64,000 nt of DNA from Neisseria weaveri (GTDB taxonomy: Bacteria > Pseudomonadota > Gammaproteobacteria > Burkholderiales > Neisseriaceae): NCBI RefSeq assembly GCF_900638685.1, contig NZ_LR134533.1, positions 434,001 through 498,000 on the forward strand, read 5' to 3'. Of the stretch, positions 56,197 to 64,000 are shown one piece after another. The translations under genes and the position numbers were made by a program. Under the pieces are notes generated by a model. It was given only the letters and a program-made list of their open reading frames with translations. It did not search any database and had not been told where the DNA came from. The first letter of the stretch is position 1. The number at the start of each line of letters is the position of its first letter.

Positions 56197-56415
56197 TTAT
56201 CGCATCCAAGGCGGCATATCCGCCTGACTGTTTTTCGGTTTAGTGGCCAGCACCGGCACAAACACGGTCAAACCGCTTTTAAATTCTTCTGTTAAAGGCA
56301 GATGCGGATTGGCCGCAATCAGCCCGTCAACCATCAGCGCATTGCCGTAGTGCTTATGGGCAATCAAGTCCCAACGGTCGCCGTCTATCGTGGTATAGCG
56401 CAATACGGCACTCAT
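56197..56415 (-). CDS. Tail protein X (LysM-like)
   Basis: A 72-residue gpX. TTIDGDRWDLIAHKHYGNALMVDGLIAANPHL is a LysM-type domain shared by phage X proteins that bind peptidoglycan or stabilise the hub. It overlaps gpU by four bases (ATGA). Confidence 0.9.
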   Translation of the reverse strand: MSAVLRYTTIDGDRWDLIAHKHYGNALMVDGLIAANPHLPLTEEFKSGLTVFVPVLATKPKNSQADMPPWMR

Positions 56416-57308
56416 TTATCCCTCCTTACGGCCAGCCAGCCGGTTAAGGTTTCGACCGCGGCCGCGCCGTCCTGTAAAGAGGCCGACGCACTGTCAACGG
56501 CATTCACGGCTGCATCCAACCAGCCGCCGATCGAGCCGTTTTCCGTTCCCGACCGCAGACTGCCGACGGCACTACCGAGCTGATGCGCCGCCTGACCGGC
56601 TTGGGCGGCAAACGCCGCCGCACCCTGCAAATCGCCCAACACCGCAGTCACATCGGGCAGAGCCGACAATTTATCCAATGTGCCGCTGCCGATTTGCAGG
56701 GCATCGCCCACCAAACCGAGCACACCGGCGGGGTCGTTTTTGATGTCTTTGGCCGCATAAACCAAACGCTGCATTTGTTCGATGCCGTCTTCGGCCGCAC
56801 GGTAAATCTGTACGCCTTTTTCCACCGCCTGCATGATGTCGGATGCCTGCGCCTGTACCGACTCGGGCAACAAGGCCAACAGCGGGTTTTTACCGCCGCT
56901 CATCACGCCCGGTGTCGGCAGCGGGTTATTGGGGTCGCCCACAAACTCGGCCAGCTCCACGTCCAATTCACGCGCGGCCGTGCGGCCTTGTGCGTCCTGT
57001 ATCAGCGTGCGCTCGGCCAACCGCTCGATCACAAACCAGCCGACAAAGCGGCCGCTGCCGTACACCAATGCCTGAGCCTGTTGGCTCTCTTTGGCGGCCA
57101 GCAAGCCTTTGTAGGCCGTATCGGGATTCCCCAGTTTCCAATGCAGCTTCAACGAAAACCGCATAGTGGTCAGGTCATTGCCCATTGCCTGCAGTCTCGG
57201 ACGGCCCTGCAATACATCATGCTTGGCAAACTTGGCCGCGTGGGTGGATTCAAGGTTGCTGAAACTTTGCAGCAGCTCGAAGCGCACATCACCTAATTGT
57301 GCATACAT
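56412..57308 (-). CDS. Tail protein U (P2 gpU-like, long form)
   Basis: A 298-residue protein. The first 130 residues match gpU, with MYAQLGDVRFELL and RFSLKLHWKLGNPDTAY and then GRFVGWFVIERLAER. The remaining part is a helical Ala-rich extension absent from P2 gpU, so this is a longer variant. It acts as a tail-tube terminator or hub cap. It abuts the tape measure gene by one base. Confidence 0.85.
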   Translation of the reverse strand: MYAQLGDVRFELLQSFSNLESTHAAKFAKHDVLQGRPRLQAMGNDLTTMRFSLKLHWKLGNPDTAYKGLLAAKESQQAQALVYGSGRFVGWFVIERLAERTLIQDAQGRTAARELDVELAEFVGDPNNPLPTPGVMSGGKNPLLALLPESVQAQASDIMQAVEKGVQIYRAAEDGIEQMQRLVYAAKDIKNDPAGVLGLVGDALQIGSGTLDKLSALPDVTAVLGDLQGAAAFAAQAGQAAHQLGSAVGSLRSGTENGSIGGWLDAAVNAVDSASASLQDGAAAVETLTGWLAVRRDK

Positions 57309-59974
57309 CAGTAAGCCCTCCGTTCGCGGTCGGCTATCATGCGGTTAAACAGTGCCTCAAATTCGCGCAAGCCCATTTGCAAGGCCGCCTGAATTTGGGT
57401 GGGGTCGCCGCCCGGGGCATGGATGGTCGGGTTGAAATTCACGGTAATGCCGCCGGCTCCCGCAGCCGCCTGCGCCTGTTGTTCGCGCGCCGAGGCAAAA
57501 TCTGCGACGCTGCTTGAAATGCGTGCGGCCAAATCGGCACGCAGACTGCCCACACGGCTGCCGAAACGCTCTTTCAGACGGCCTGCCCACGCGCCGACGG
57601 CCTGTACGGGACGTGCCGCCGTGCGCTTGATGCCCAATGCCAAACCTTCTGTCATAAAGCCGCCGTAGCCTGCAAACACACGGCTGGGCGAATGGATGCC
57701 CATACCTTTGCGGTCAGAGGTAAATGCCGACTTAACCGCCGATACCACACCTTGCACAGCAGCCACCGCACGGCCGATGCCCGCCTTGATGCCGTTGACC
57801 AAGCCGTCAATCATCATGCTGCCGTAACCCATGAAAGTCGCGCCCAAGCCCGACAACCAAGTCCACACCGCTTGGAAAGCCGTCATAAAGGCGGTTACCG
57901 GCGAGAAGGTCAGGATCAGGTTTAAGAGCGCGGCAATGCCGGTTGAGAAAAAGACCTTGATACTTTCCCACGCGGTCGATACCGTGGTTTTGATGCTCTC
58001 CCACACCGCCGACAGCAGCGTTGTGATGTTGAGCCAAACCACCGAAAACCATGTGGTCAGACCGCTCCATGCCGTCTGAAATGCAGTCGTAACCGATGTC
58101 CACAGACTGCCGAAGAAGTTGCCCAAATCCTGCCACAGTGCCTTGGCTCCGCCGACCACGCCTTCCCAGTTGGTGTAAAGCAGATAAGCGGCTGCGGCCA
58201 GCAAACCGAGTGCAAGGAAAATGGGGTTGGCCATCAGAGCCATACCGAGCTTGAGGAAGCCTGATGCCAGCATGGGCAGGAAGCGGATGATTCCGCCTGC
58301 AAACGAACGCATGGCCATCATGCCGAGTTTGGCCATACCGATAAAACCACCGACCAAACCGTGAGTAAACGCCTTGGCCAACGGCAGAGCGGCACGCAGA
58401 CCGCCCAGTGCGGTTTTAATCAGGCTGACGCTGCGAAAGACTACACCCGTGCCGGATTGAAATTTCAACACGCCCAGCAGCCATGAGGCAGACACCTTTG
58501 CAAACATCGCCGGAATAAACGACCAGCCCGTCATTAAGACATTGGCGGCAAACAATGTGCCGAGTGCCGTAACCTTAAATAAAGCCAGCCCTGCGACAAA
58601 GCCCAAGATTGATTTGGTTACGGCAGGATTGGCAGCTGCCCAGTCTGCAATACCATGAATGACGGGCTTGACGGCATCCAGCAGGCTGTTGACGGCCGGC
58701 AGCAGGGTTGCTCCGACGGTAATCGCCAGTTCGACTATACTGTTTTTAAACAGCTCCCAGTTTTTGGCAGTTGTTTCGGACTGAGCCTTAAACTCCTTTT
58801 CCATGCTGCCTTCAAACAAAGGTTTGCCGTCTTTCCCGGATTGCTTTAAACCATCAATGGACTTTTTATAGGTATCCAAACCACCAACCAGCGCGGCCAC
58901 ATCGTCGGCGTATTCCAAGCCAAACAAATCCACCAGCGCACCCATCTGGTTTTCTTTCGGCAGCTTTTTAATCTGCTTCAAGAAATCCATCAGAGCCTGT
59001 TCACCGTTCTCCTTAATGGCTTTTTTCAGGGTTTTGCTGTCGGTGCCGATGGCTTTTAAGGCATCTTGGAATTTTTTTCCCTGTTTGTCCGCCGTCCCCA
59101 GTTTGGTCAGCATACCGTTGACGGCAGTGCCGGCTACTTCGGGCGTTTTGCCCAAGCTGATAAAAGCATTGGCAAGTGAGGCCGTCTGAAGTTCGGTCAG
59201 ACCGAACTGTTTGGCCACGCCGCCGACCCGCCCGAGCGTATTGACAATGTCCGAAGCCTTAGCCGGACTGTTGTTGGATAAATGGTTGACGGCATCGCCG
59301 AGTTTGCCGATTTGGGCTATCGGGATGTTGTAGACGTTGGCCAGCTTCGCCATGCTGTCGCCCGCCTGTTCGGCGGTCATATCAAAAGCCACCGACATCT
59401 TGGCGACGGTTTCGGTAAAACCGACAATGTCCTTGCGTGCCACACCGAGCTGGCCGCCTGAAGCAGCAATGCCAGCCAAATCTTTAGCCGCCATCGGAAT
59501 GCTGCGTGTCAACGCCAGAATGTCCTTGTTCATCTGCTGAAACTGCTGCGGACTGTCAAACTCAACCGTCTTCTTCACTCCTGCCATTGCCGACTCAAAG
59601 TCCATCGCCAGTTTGACAGGGATAACGGCAGTGGTTGCGATCGAAGCGGTGGAAGCTACCTGTCCCAACAACTCCTGCCTTTGGCCGGCAAGATTCTGCC
59701 GCCTGAGTTGGATTGCCCCCAATTGTGTCGATTTGTTGCGCAGTTTATCAATGGTAATGCCCAATTGAGCATATTCGCGTTTCAATTCCCCGACGCGTTC
59801 TTTCGACATTCTCAGCGGGTCGGACAAAAGATTGCCGAGCATACGCTGGCGTGCAGAAAACCTTTGCGTTTCCGCCTGAAGTGCAACCATCGATTTTCGC
59901 ACCGACCCCAAACCGGCAATCGCAGCCCCTGCGCTGAAACCGACTTTGACACCGATTGCCAAATCTGCAGACAT
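57308..59974 (-). CDS. Tail tape measure protein
   Basis: An 888-residue protein of the TP901 tape-measure class. Residues 100-420 contain the conserved core VKKTVEFDSPQQFQQMNKDI, IPMAAKDLAGIAASGGQLG and FGLEYADDVAALVGGL. Multiple hydrophobic helices lie at about 425-640. The C-terminal region has a Trp-rich amphipathic repeat (VWESIKTTVSTAWESIKVFF) and KGMGIHSPSRVFAGYGG. Its length sets tail length. Confidence 0.92.
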   Translation of the reverse strand: MSADLAIGVKVGFSAGAAIAGLGSVRKSMVALQAETQRFSARQRMLGNLLSDPLRMSKERVGELKREYAQLGITIDKLRNKSTQLGAIQLRRQNLAGQRQELLGQVASTASIATTAVIPVKLAMDFESAMAGVKKTVEFDSPQQFQQMNKDILALTRSIPMAAKDLAGIAASGGQLGVARKDIVGFTETVAKMSVAFDMTAEQAGDSMAKLANVYNIPIAQIGKLGDAVNHLSNNSPAKASDIVNTLGRVGGVAKQFGLTELQTASLANAFISLGKTPEVAGTAVNGMLTKLGTADKQGKKFQDALKAIGTDSKTLKKAIKENGEQALMDFLKQIKKLPKENQMGALVDLFGLEYADDVAALVGGLDTYKKSIDGLKQSGKDGKPLFEGSMEKEFKAQSETTAKNWELFKNSIVELAITVGATLLPAVNSLLDAVKPVIHGIADWAAANPAVTKSILGFVAGLALFKVTALGTLFAANVLMTGWSFIPAMFAKVSASWLLGVLKFQSGTGVVFRSVSLIKTALGGLRAALPLAKAFTHGLVGGFIGMAKLGMMAMRSFAGGIIRFLPMLASGFLKLGMALMANPIFLALGLLAAAAYLLYTNWEGVVGGAKALWQDLGNFFGSLWTSVTTAFQTAWSGLTTWFSVVWLNITTLLSAVWESIKTTVSTAWESIKVFFSTGIAALLNLILTFSPVTAFMTAFQAVWTWLSGLGATFMGYGSMMIDGLVNGIKAGIGRAVAAVQGVVSAVKSAFTSDRKGMGIHSPSRVFAGYGGFMTEGLALGIKRTAARPVQAVGAWAGRLKERFGSRVGSLRADLAARISSSVADFASAREQQAQAAAGAGGITVNFNPTIHAPGGDPTQIQAALQMGLREFEALFNRMIADRERRAY

Positions 59975-60010
59975 GGTTTATTATCCTTTCATCATTCAAA
60001 GGGGTGGAAC

Positions 60011-60226
60011 ATGAACAAATATTGGAACTTTGCCTTAAATGCAGACCGCGCAGAAACGATGGTTAAATTCCTGATTGTTTCCGGATTTGTCATTGGTTGT
60101 CTGGTGGAAAATTGGGCAACCGGCATTGTGTACGGCCTGATTGCCCCGTTCCTTTTGATTCCTGTCGGTGCCGCTGCTTTACTGCTTGGTGCAATTACCG
60201 AATTACTTCCAAAAAAGACCGGTTAA
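60011..60226 (+). CDS. Small membrane protein on the opposite strand, moron candidate
   Basis: A 71-residue protein with two predicted membrane helices (about 18-34 and 38-62) and a cytosolic N terminus MNKYWNFALNADRAETMV. AGGGGTGG lies just before the ATG. It is the only gene on the plus strand in the prophage part seen, squeezed exactly between the tape measure start and the tail-chaperone frame, with only 36 and 3 spare bases. GC is lower than in neighbours. I recognise no family; a superinfection-exclusion or envelope protein would be a plausible guess. Confidence 0.6.
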   Translation: MNKYWNFALNADRAETMVKFLIVSGFVIGCLVENWATGIVYGLIAPFLLIPVGAAALLLGAITELLPKKTG

Positions 60227-60229
60227 AAA

Positions 60230-60562
60230 TCACATTCCCTTTCGATAGCCCGCCTTAATCTGGCGGGTTGCTTCGTTTAACCAGTCTTCAAATTCATCCA
60301 GCGGCAGCACATACACATCCTGCACGCTCCAACCGAACCACCAAGCCACGTCTGCCGCTGCATTCAAGAGTCGAGCGTCGGCTTCCTGCCTACTCAGCGG
60401 AGGCTGATTCGGATTTACCTTCTTGCGAGCGGCGAAACCAGTCTTGCACCTGTTTGTAATCGGCCAAATCAAGCTCGTCCAAGTCTTCAGGCACCAAGCC
60501 TGAAATACGTGCCATAATCGCCAACTCTTGCTCGGCATCGGTCGCAAGACCGGCAACAGCAC
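60230..60562 (-). CDS. GpE-prime-like second frame of the tail chaperone
   Basis: An open frame overlapping the gpE-like gene by about 170 bases and running 160 bases beyond it. Only the part after the gpE stop looks phage-like: ADVAWWFGWSVQDVYVLPLDEFEDWLNEATRQI resembles the tail-chaperone extension (P2 GpE-type FxW...L...L.W). No good start codon exists apart from GTG at the left limit or TTG at 60,367, giving 45 residues. It lies in the +1 (or -2) frame relative to the first gene, so it may be made by programmed frameshifting or from the TTG. Confidence 0.6.
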   Translation of the reverse strand: MLLPVLRPMPSKSWRLWHVFQAWCLKTWTSLIWPITNRCKTGFAARKKVNPNQPPLSRQEADARLLNAAADVAWWFGWSVQDVYVLPLDEFEDWLNEATRQIKAGYRKGM

Positions 60563-60695
60563 GGATATCGCCCACTTTCGGGCGTCGCAGGGTCAGTTTC
60601 TCCAACATTTCGCCGGTAGCCAAACGCACCGGATATTTCAGTTTGATTTCCTTGCTGACACCCAATTGCTCCTGCATCTGTTTTGCCTCATTCAT
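60390..60695 (-). CDS. Tail assembly chaperone (gpE-like)
   Basis: A 101-residue protein. KEIKLKYPVRLATGEMLEKLTLRRPKVGDIRAV is typical of Mu/P2 tail-assembly chaperones, which precede the tape measure gene and bind it during tail assembly. A second frame overlaps it as in phages with programmed frameshifts. AAAGGATT precedes ATG. Three hairpins lie upstream. Confidence 0.8.
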   Translation of the reverse strand: MNEAKQMQEQLGVSKEIKLKYPVRLATGEMLEKLTLRRPKVGDIRAVAGLATDAEQELAIMARISGLVPEDLDELDLADYKQVQDWFRRSQEGKSESASAE

Positions 60696-60740
60696 TTTTG
60701 CAATCCTTTTTCAAAAAAAACGGCCTGTGGGCACGGCCAA

Positions 60741-60776
60741 AAAAGAAACCCACCTTTAACTTGTCGAAAGGTGGGT
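60741..60776 (-). terminator. Terminator-like hairpin between tube and chaperone (1)
   Basis: ACCCACCTTT and AAAGGTGGGT pair perfectly with a nine-base loop, followed on the minus strand by TTTCTTTTTT. Confidence 0.8.
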
Positions 60777-60790
60777 CTAGTTTAAAAGTA

Positions 60791-60817
60791 AGCCGCTTAG
60801 ATGGAATCTAAACGGCT
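60791..60817 (-). terminator. Terminator-like hairpin between tube and chaperone (2)
   Basis: An 11-bp stem (AGCCGCTTAGA on the plus strand with one mismatch) around TGGA, between the tail tube stop and hairpin 1. An uptake sequence touches the tube stop. Confidence 0.6.
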
Positions 60818-60835
60818 TTAGCATTTTCAGACGGC

Positions 60836-61354
60836 CTATGCGCCGATGTTTTTACGCATCTGAGTCAGCACGTCTTCGCCGTTCACGCGGTAGATGTTTT
60901 TCAACGCGTTGTAGTACAACACTTCGCGCCCGTCAACCACTTGGCGGATTTCCGTAGCCTGATAAGTGGTGCTGTGTTCGGATTTTTCCTTGTGTTTGAA
61001 GTTGCCCAAACCCATTTTGCTCATGGTCGCCGTAATCGTGGTGACCACCGACACCTCCTTAACCAAACCTCGTGCATCGTGAATCTGCTGGTTGGCACGA
61101 ATCATCAGCTGGGCGGCGCGGAAGGGGTGGTAGGCTTTGGCCGCCACGTCGGGATACAGGCTATTCCAAGTGATTTCGCCCTCCATCGCTTCGGCACCCG
61201 ACGGCAGTTTGACCGTACCCCATAATCCCAAGCCCTTAAATTCGTCTTGGGTAATCTCGAAATCAGGCAGTTTGACTTCCGAAGCCTTGCCCAAGTGGTT
61301 GTTGCCGTCGATATAGACGTTGGCGTTGTAAATCGCGCGGATGTAATTGCTCAT
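60836..61354 (-). CDS. Major tail tube protein (FII-like)
   Basis: A 172-residue tube protein. IRAIYNANVYIDGNNHLGKASEVKLPDFE and GAEAMEGEITWNSLYPDVA match the P2 FII family. It polymerises into the inner tail tube. Ten bases separate it from the sheath gene upstream. Confidence 0.92.
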   Translation of the reverse strand: MSNYIRAIYNANVYIDGNNHLGKASEVKLPDFEITQDEFKGLGLWGTVKLPSGAEAMEGEITWNSLYPDVAAKAYHPFRAAQLMIRANQQIHDARGLVKEVSVVTTITATMSKMGLGNFKHKEKSEHSTTYQATEIRQVVDGREVLYYNALKNIYRVNGEDVLTQMRKNIGA

Positions 61355-61364
61355 TTATGACTCC

Positions 61365-62762
61365 TTATTTGCTGCCGGATGTGAGGTTGACCAGATACTT
61401 GCGGGTCATTCCCGATGTGTGGGTGATGCGCTCAGCAGGCAGTTTGGGGGTGAAATCGTATTTAATCGGCACTTGGCCTTTGCTGAAGGCATCAACCAAA
61501 TCGTAGTCATAATCCAAGCCCACTTCGAAGCCGACAATGCTTTGTAGCGTACCCAAGTAAGTGCGTACGGTCTCCACCAAGCTGTCAATCAATGCGTCAT
61601 CAATCGGGCGGTCGACATATTGCAGCGATGCGCGGCGGATGCTTTCGTCGATGATGTCGCCGGTGCGTTGTGCCACTTCAAAGTTTTTGATATGGCTTAC
61701 CGTCGGGAAGCAGGCCAAACGGTTACCCCATGCGCGGTAGCCTGTGCCGTAGCTGTTGAATACGGTGGTAATGCCTTTCTCGTTCAGGCGGTTGGTTTCG
61801 CTCTGCGGGTCGTCCGCACGCGCGGTCAAGCCCACTTCGGTATCGGTTACGCCCAGCAAATCCTTGTTGGAAATGCTCCACCAGTAGCCTTTTTCCACAT
61901 CGGTCTTCATACGCAGGCCGGCCGCGTGCGTGGCCAAACTCTCGATGCCCAGAATGCCGACAACGTGCGGGAAGAACAGCTGCACGCGGTCGGAAGACGT
62001 TTTGAAGTTGATGCTGCCGTTGGGGCCGCGGCCTTCCATCGCCTTGCTCAACGACGTGCCTTTGGGTGCATCGATATAGGCAATGGCCTTGAGCTTCTCG
62101 GCCAGCACCGTCAGCGCGGCGGCGCAGGTGGCGGTTTTGTCGTAGCTGGGGGCAATCAGGATTTTGGCATCGGCACCGAAACGGTTGAAGCCTTCCGTCA
62201 ACAGCTCCATACCGGTGCGCTTGCCGGTAGAGGCTACATACGCGCCGATAATGTCTGCCTCGGATACTTTGGTCGGGTCGGTGTAGGTATAAGTGATTTT
62301 GGGAGCGGTGGGCTTGCTTTTATACACAATCTCACCCGTGAGCGTATCGATGGTGTAATGCGTACCTTCAGTTAACGGGCTGCTGCCGTCAACCAAAGCA
62401 TAGCCTGCCTGCAAAGCGGGCTTGGCCGTGCGGGCGGTCAGTGTGTCCGGGTCAACCGTCAGCACTTCGTTGCTAACGGTGGTTTTGTGCTTGGCCGGGT
62501 CGCACACATTGACCACATAAGCCACGCCGCTGCCGTAGCGCGTCCAGATATGGGCGGCATCAGGCAGGGTAAAACCCGCGCCGGTCAATTCGCCGCCCAA
62601 CGCTGTAAAGTCTTTTTTGGTTTGGCACACGGTCAGCTCGTTGACCGCGCCGACGGGGGCGGTGCCGATGATGGCCGTAATCGCACCGTCAACGGTATAA
62701 ACGGGTACGGAGCCGCCATCGATTTTGATGGTCTCCGTGCCGTGATGGAAGGCTGCTGCCAT
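61365..62762 (-). CDS. Tail sheath protein (FI-like)
   Basis: A 465-residue contractile sheath. It starts with FHHGTETIKIDGGSVPVYTVDGAITAIIGTAP. The domain ILIAPSYDKTATCAAALTVLAEKL near residue 197 and the C-terminal handshake region RTGDIIDESIRRASLQYVDRPIDDALIDSLVETVRTYL near 363 are typical. It is the longest structural gene after the tape measure. Confidence 0.93.
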   Translation of the reverse strand: MAAAFHHGTETIKIDGGSVPVYTVDGAITAIIGTAPVGAVNELTVCQTKKDFTALGGELTGAGFTLPDAAHIWTRYGSGVAYVVNVCDPAKHKTTVSNEVLTVDPDTLTARTAKPALQAGYALVDGSSPLTEGTHYTIDTLTGEIVYKSKPTAPKITYTYTDPTKVSEADIIGAYVASTGKRTGMELLTEGFNRFGADAKILIAPSYDKTATCAAALTVLAEKLKAIAYIDAPKGTSLSKAMEGRGPNGSINFKTSSDRVQLFFPHVVGILGIESLATHAAGLRMKTDVEKGYWWSISNKDLLGVTDTEVGLTARADDPQSETNRLNEKGITTVFNSYGTGYRAWGNRLACFPTVSHIKNFEVAQRTGDIIDESIRRASLQYVDRPIDDALIDSLVETVRTYLGTLQSIVGFEVGLDYDYDLVDAFSKGQVPIKYDFTPKLPAERITHTSGMTRKYLVNLTSGSK

Positions 62763-62766
62763 AGGT

Positions 62767-63267
62767 TTACTCCTTTTTGGGTTTTAAATCGGGTTCGGTA
62801 GGGTCGCCGTTTTGTCGGTAACGGGCGGCAACAAACAACGGCTGTTTCTCTTCGCGGCATTGCTGCACTTGGTGGGTTTCGGTTTGCACTAAAAGCTGAT
62901 ACTGCCAAGCACCGCCGTCCTCGCTTAAAAACTGCTCGCTAATCAGGTGGCAGGGCAAACAGGCGGGCGGTTGATAGCCCACCACGGCCAAGCGCAGGCG
63001 GTCGAGCAAATCCAATGCGGCACCGTCGTTATGCAGGCCGCGCCCGAATACGGTCAGGTGCAGGGTCATCACACGTTGTTGCGAGATGGCACCCAGCTGC
63101 TCGATGCTGCCGAATTTACTTCCCTGATAGCCCACCAACACCGCGCCTCTTGGGTGGATAAAACGGTAGGTAGCCGGATTGTCGGGAAACAGGCGCACTT
63201 CGGCATCGGGGAGCTGCTCTTGCAGCCATTCTGTAACTGCCTGCAGAATCGGCACGGTAGCGGCCAT
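62767..63267 (-). CDS. Mu gp37-like protein
   Basis: A 166-residue protein of the Gp37 family (Mu/FluMu). VTEWLQEQLPDAEVRLFPDNPATYRFIHPRGAVLVGYQGSKFG near residue 10 and RVMTLHLTVFGRGLHND are characteristic. It precedes the sheath gene as in Mu, and probably helps terminate the tail. It shares one base with gp36. Confidence 0.85.
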   Translation of the reverse strand: MAATVPILQAVTEWLQEQLPDAEVRLFPDNPATYRFIHPRGAVLVGYQGSKFGSIEQLGAISQQRVMTLHLTVFGRGLHNDGAALDLLDRLRLAVVGYQPPACLPCHLISEQFLSEDGGAWQYQLLVQTETHQVQQCREEKQPLFVAARYRQNGDPTEPDLKPKKE

Positions 63268-63716
63268 CAGTAGCCCTCCGTATTCAGCTTCTTACCCGCC
63301 CGCACGCGGTATGCGCCGCGCTCGGGTTGCAGTTGGCCGGCAGGTTCTTCCATATTCCGGATACCGAGATGGATTTTGCCGTCGCGGATGGCCGCCAGCA
63401 TTTTGAGGGCGTTGTCGTAGGCGGCTTGCACTGCCTTCGGGAAGTCCGCCCCGTTGACGCGCCGCTGGTGCAGCCAAAACCGCGCAATATCTGTAGCCAG
63501 CTGGGGCAAGATGCCCGGCACCGGCTCCAACGGCAGTGTGTAGCGGCCGCTGATATGGCCGTCTATCAGTTCGGCCGCATAGACGATGGCACGGTCAACC
63601 ACAGCCCAGTCCGGCTGTTCCGCGCTGCCGTAATGGCTTATTTGGTCATTGCTCAACTGCACCAGCTCGGTCATGCTGACTGCGGCCGCCAAGTCATCGC
63701 GGGTAATGTAGCGCAT
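63267..63716 (-). CDS. Mu gp36-like protein (DUF1320)
   Basis: A 149-residue head-tail joining protein. MRYITRDDLAAAV at the start, VVDRAIVYAAELIDGHISGRYTLPLEPVPGILPQLATDIARFWLH and DGKIHLGI are the DUF1320 pattern. Its start shares a base with the gp35 stop. Confidence 0.9.
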   Translation of the reverse strand: MRYITRDDLAAAVSMTELVQLSNDQISHYGSAEQPDWAVVDRAIVYAAELIDGHISGRYTLPLEPVPGILPQLATDIARFWLHQRRVNGADFPKAVQAAYDNALKMLAAIRDGKIHLGIRNMEEPAGQLQPERGAYRVRAGKKLNTEGY

Positions 63717-64000
63717 TACGCTTCTTTCGCTTTGCGGCCTCGGCCGGATTTGGTGTCGCCTTCCTGCTGAACAGCAGGCGGGTTTTCCTGTTTTTCGGCA
63801 GGCGGCGGTGGCGGGTCTTCCTGCAGCGGCGTGCCGTCAGGTTGGTAACCGGCCGCCGCCAAATCTTCGTCTGAAATTTCGCCGGGGATCACATGGGCGG
63901 CAACATCCTGATACTGCTCCGGTGTCAGTTGCACCACTTCGTTTACCTCCACGCGGAAGTCCTCGCCTGCTTCATCCTGCAAAATCAGCGGGGTTTTTGC
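63716..64000 (-). CDS. Mu gp35 / HI1506-like protein, cut by window edge
   Basis: The frame is open to the window edge (AKTPLILQDEAGEDFRVEVNEVVQLTPEQ...), so the TTG at 63,982 is probably not the true start and the 5' end is missing. Acidic and Pro-rich (PLQEDPPPPPAEKQENPP) with a basic C terminus. Position and composition match Mu gp35 / HI1506-related proteins. Confidence 0.75.
   Translation of the reverse strand, partial: AKTPLILQDEAGEDFRVEVNEVVQLTPEQYQDVAAHVIPGEISDEDLAAAGYQPDGTPLQEDPPPPPAEKQENPPAVQQEGDTKSGRGRKAKEA

Larger units (their letters stand above)
47581..64000 (-). mobile_element. Mu-like prophage, right-end portion
   Basis: The inferred right terminus begins TGAAGCCGCGCGCGAAAAA, nearly the same as the Mu right end (TGAAGCGGCGCACGAAAAA as I recall it). 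From there inward are an adenine methylase and Com in the com-mom position, then tail fibre to sheath genes and Mu-type gp37, gp36 and gp35, all on the minus strand. The element runs off the window. The five bases outside the end (GTAAT, 47576-47580) should be duplicated at the other end. Heads, transposase and repressor are not visible. Confidence 0.85.

Noticed and set aside
55287..56243. 318-residue plus-strand frame over gpD
   Set aside because: Antisense shadow in GC-rich DNA, with no domain, while gpD is clearly recognisable on the other strand.

Overview
The window is a chromosome segment of a Neisseria-type betaproteobacterium. The DNA uptake sequence in its AG form (AGGCCGTCTGAA) occurs dozens of times, singly inside genes and as inverted pairs acting as terminators. 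The ponA/pilMNOPQ/aroK/aroB block, lapAB, a DMP19-like DNA mimic, a Slam-type surface lipoprotein and a lactoferrin-receptor-type lbpBA locus also fit Neisseria. The AG dialect argues against N. meningitidis/N. gonorrhoeae; I cannot name the species.

Positions 1 to about 24.4 kb are mostly housekeeping: tRNA-Arg, a dihaem cytochrome c5, anmK, an FAD-linked 2-hydroxyacid dehydrogenase, an Ala-rich lipoprotein, an SlyD-type isomerase, a DMP19-like protein, lapA-lapB, ilvE, small lipoproteins, a PFL/UPF0210-ACT pair, trpF/trpB, hisD and hisG, a His-rich metal-binding protein with a near-consensus promoter, a NYN-LOTUS protein, Sco, a lemA/YnfA/TPM/TPM cluster, rfbD, and a thioredoxin-CcdA pair.

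From 24.4 to 29.9 kb lies an AT-rich, apparently Fur-controlled lbpB-lbpA locus that looks broken. lbpB has ATA where its start codon should be, and lbpA carries two frameshifts. From 30 to 47.3 kb come two identical tRNA-Leu(CAA) genes, relA, divergent ponA and pilMNOPQ, aroK-aroB, tatD, a Dyp peroxidase, a HAD phosphatase and pta. A tandem array of intact and decayed uptake sequences follows.

From 47,581 to the right edge is one end of a Mu-like transposable prophage. The terminus closely resembles the Mu right end. Reading inward are a D12-class adenine methylase, Com, a cysteine-hydrolase-like protein, then a complete contractile-tail module with P2-like genes (fibre assembly, fibre, I, J, W, V, D, X, U, tape measure, tail chaperone, tube, sheath) joined to Mu-like gp37, gp36 and gp35. 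Three small low-GC genes interrupt the tail module and look like morons. Two related hairpins with T-runs abut the start codons of gpW and of the hydrolase gene. These, together with the moron cluster, are the least explained part of the window. I see no CRISPR array and no canonical restriction, toxin-antitoxin or abortive-infection system.
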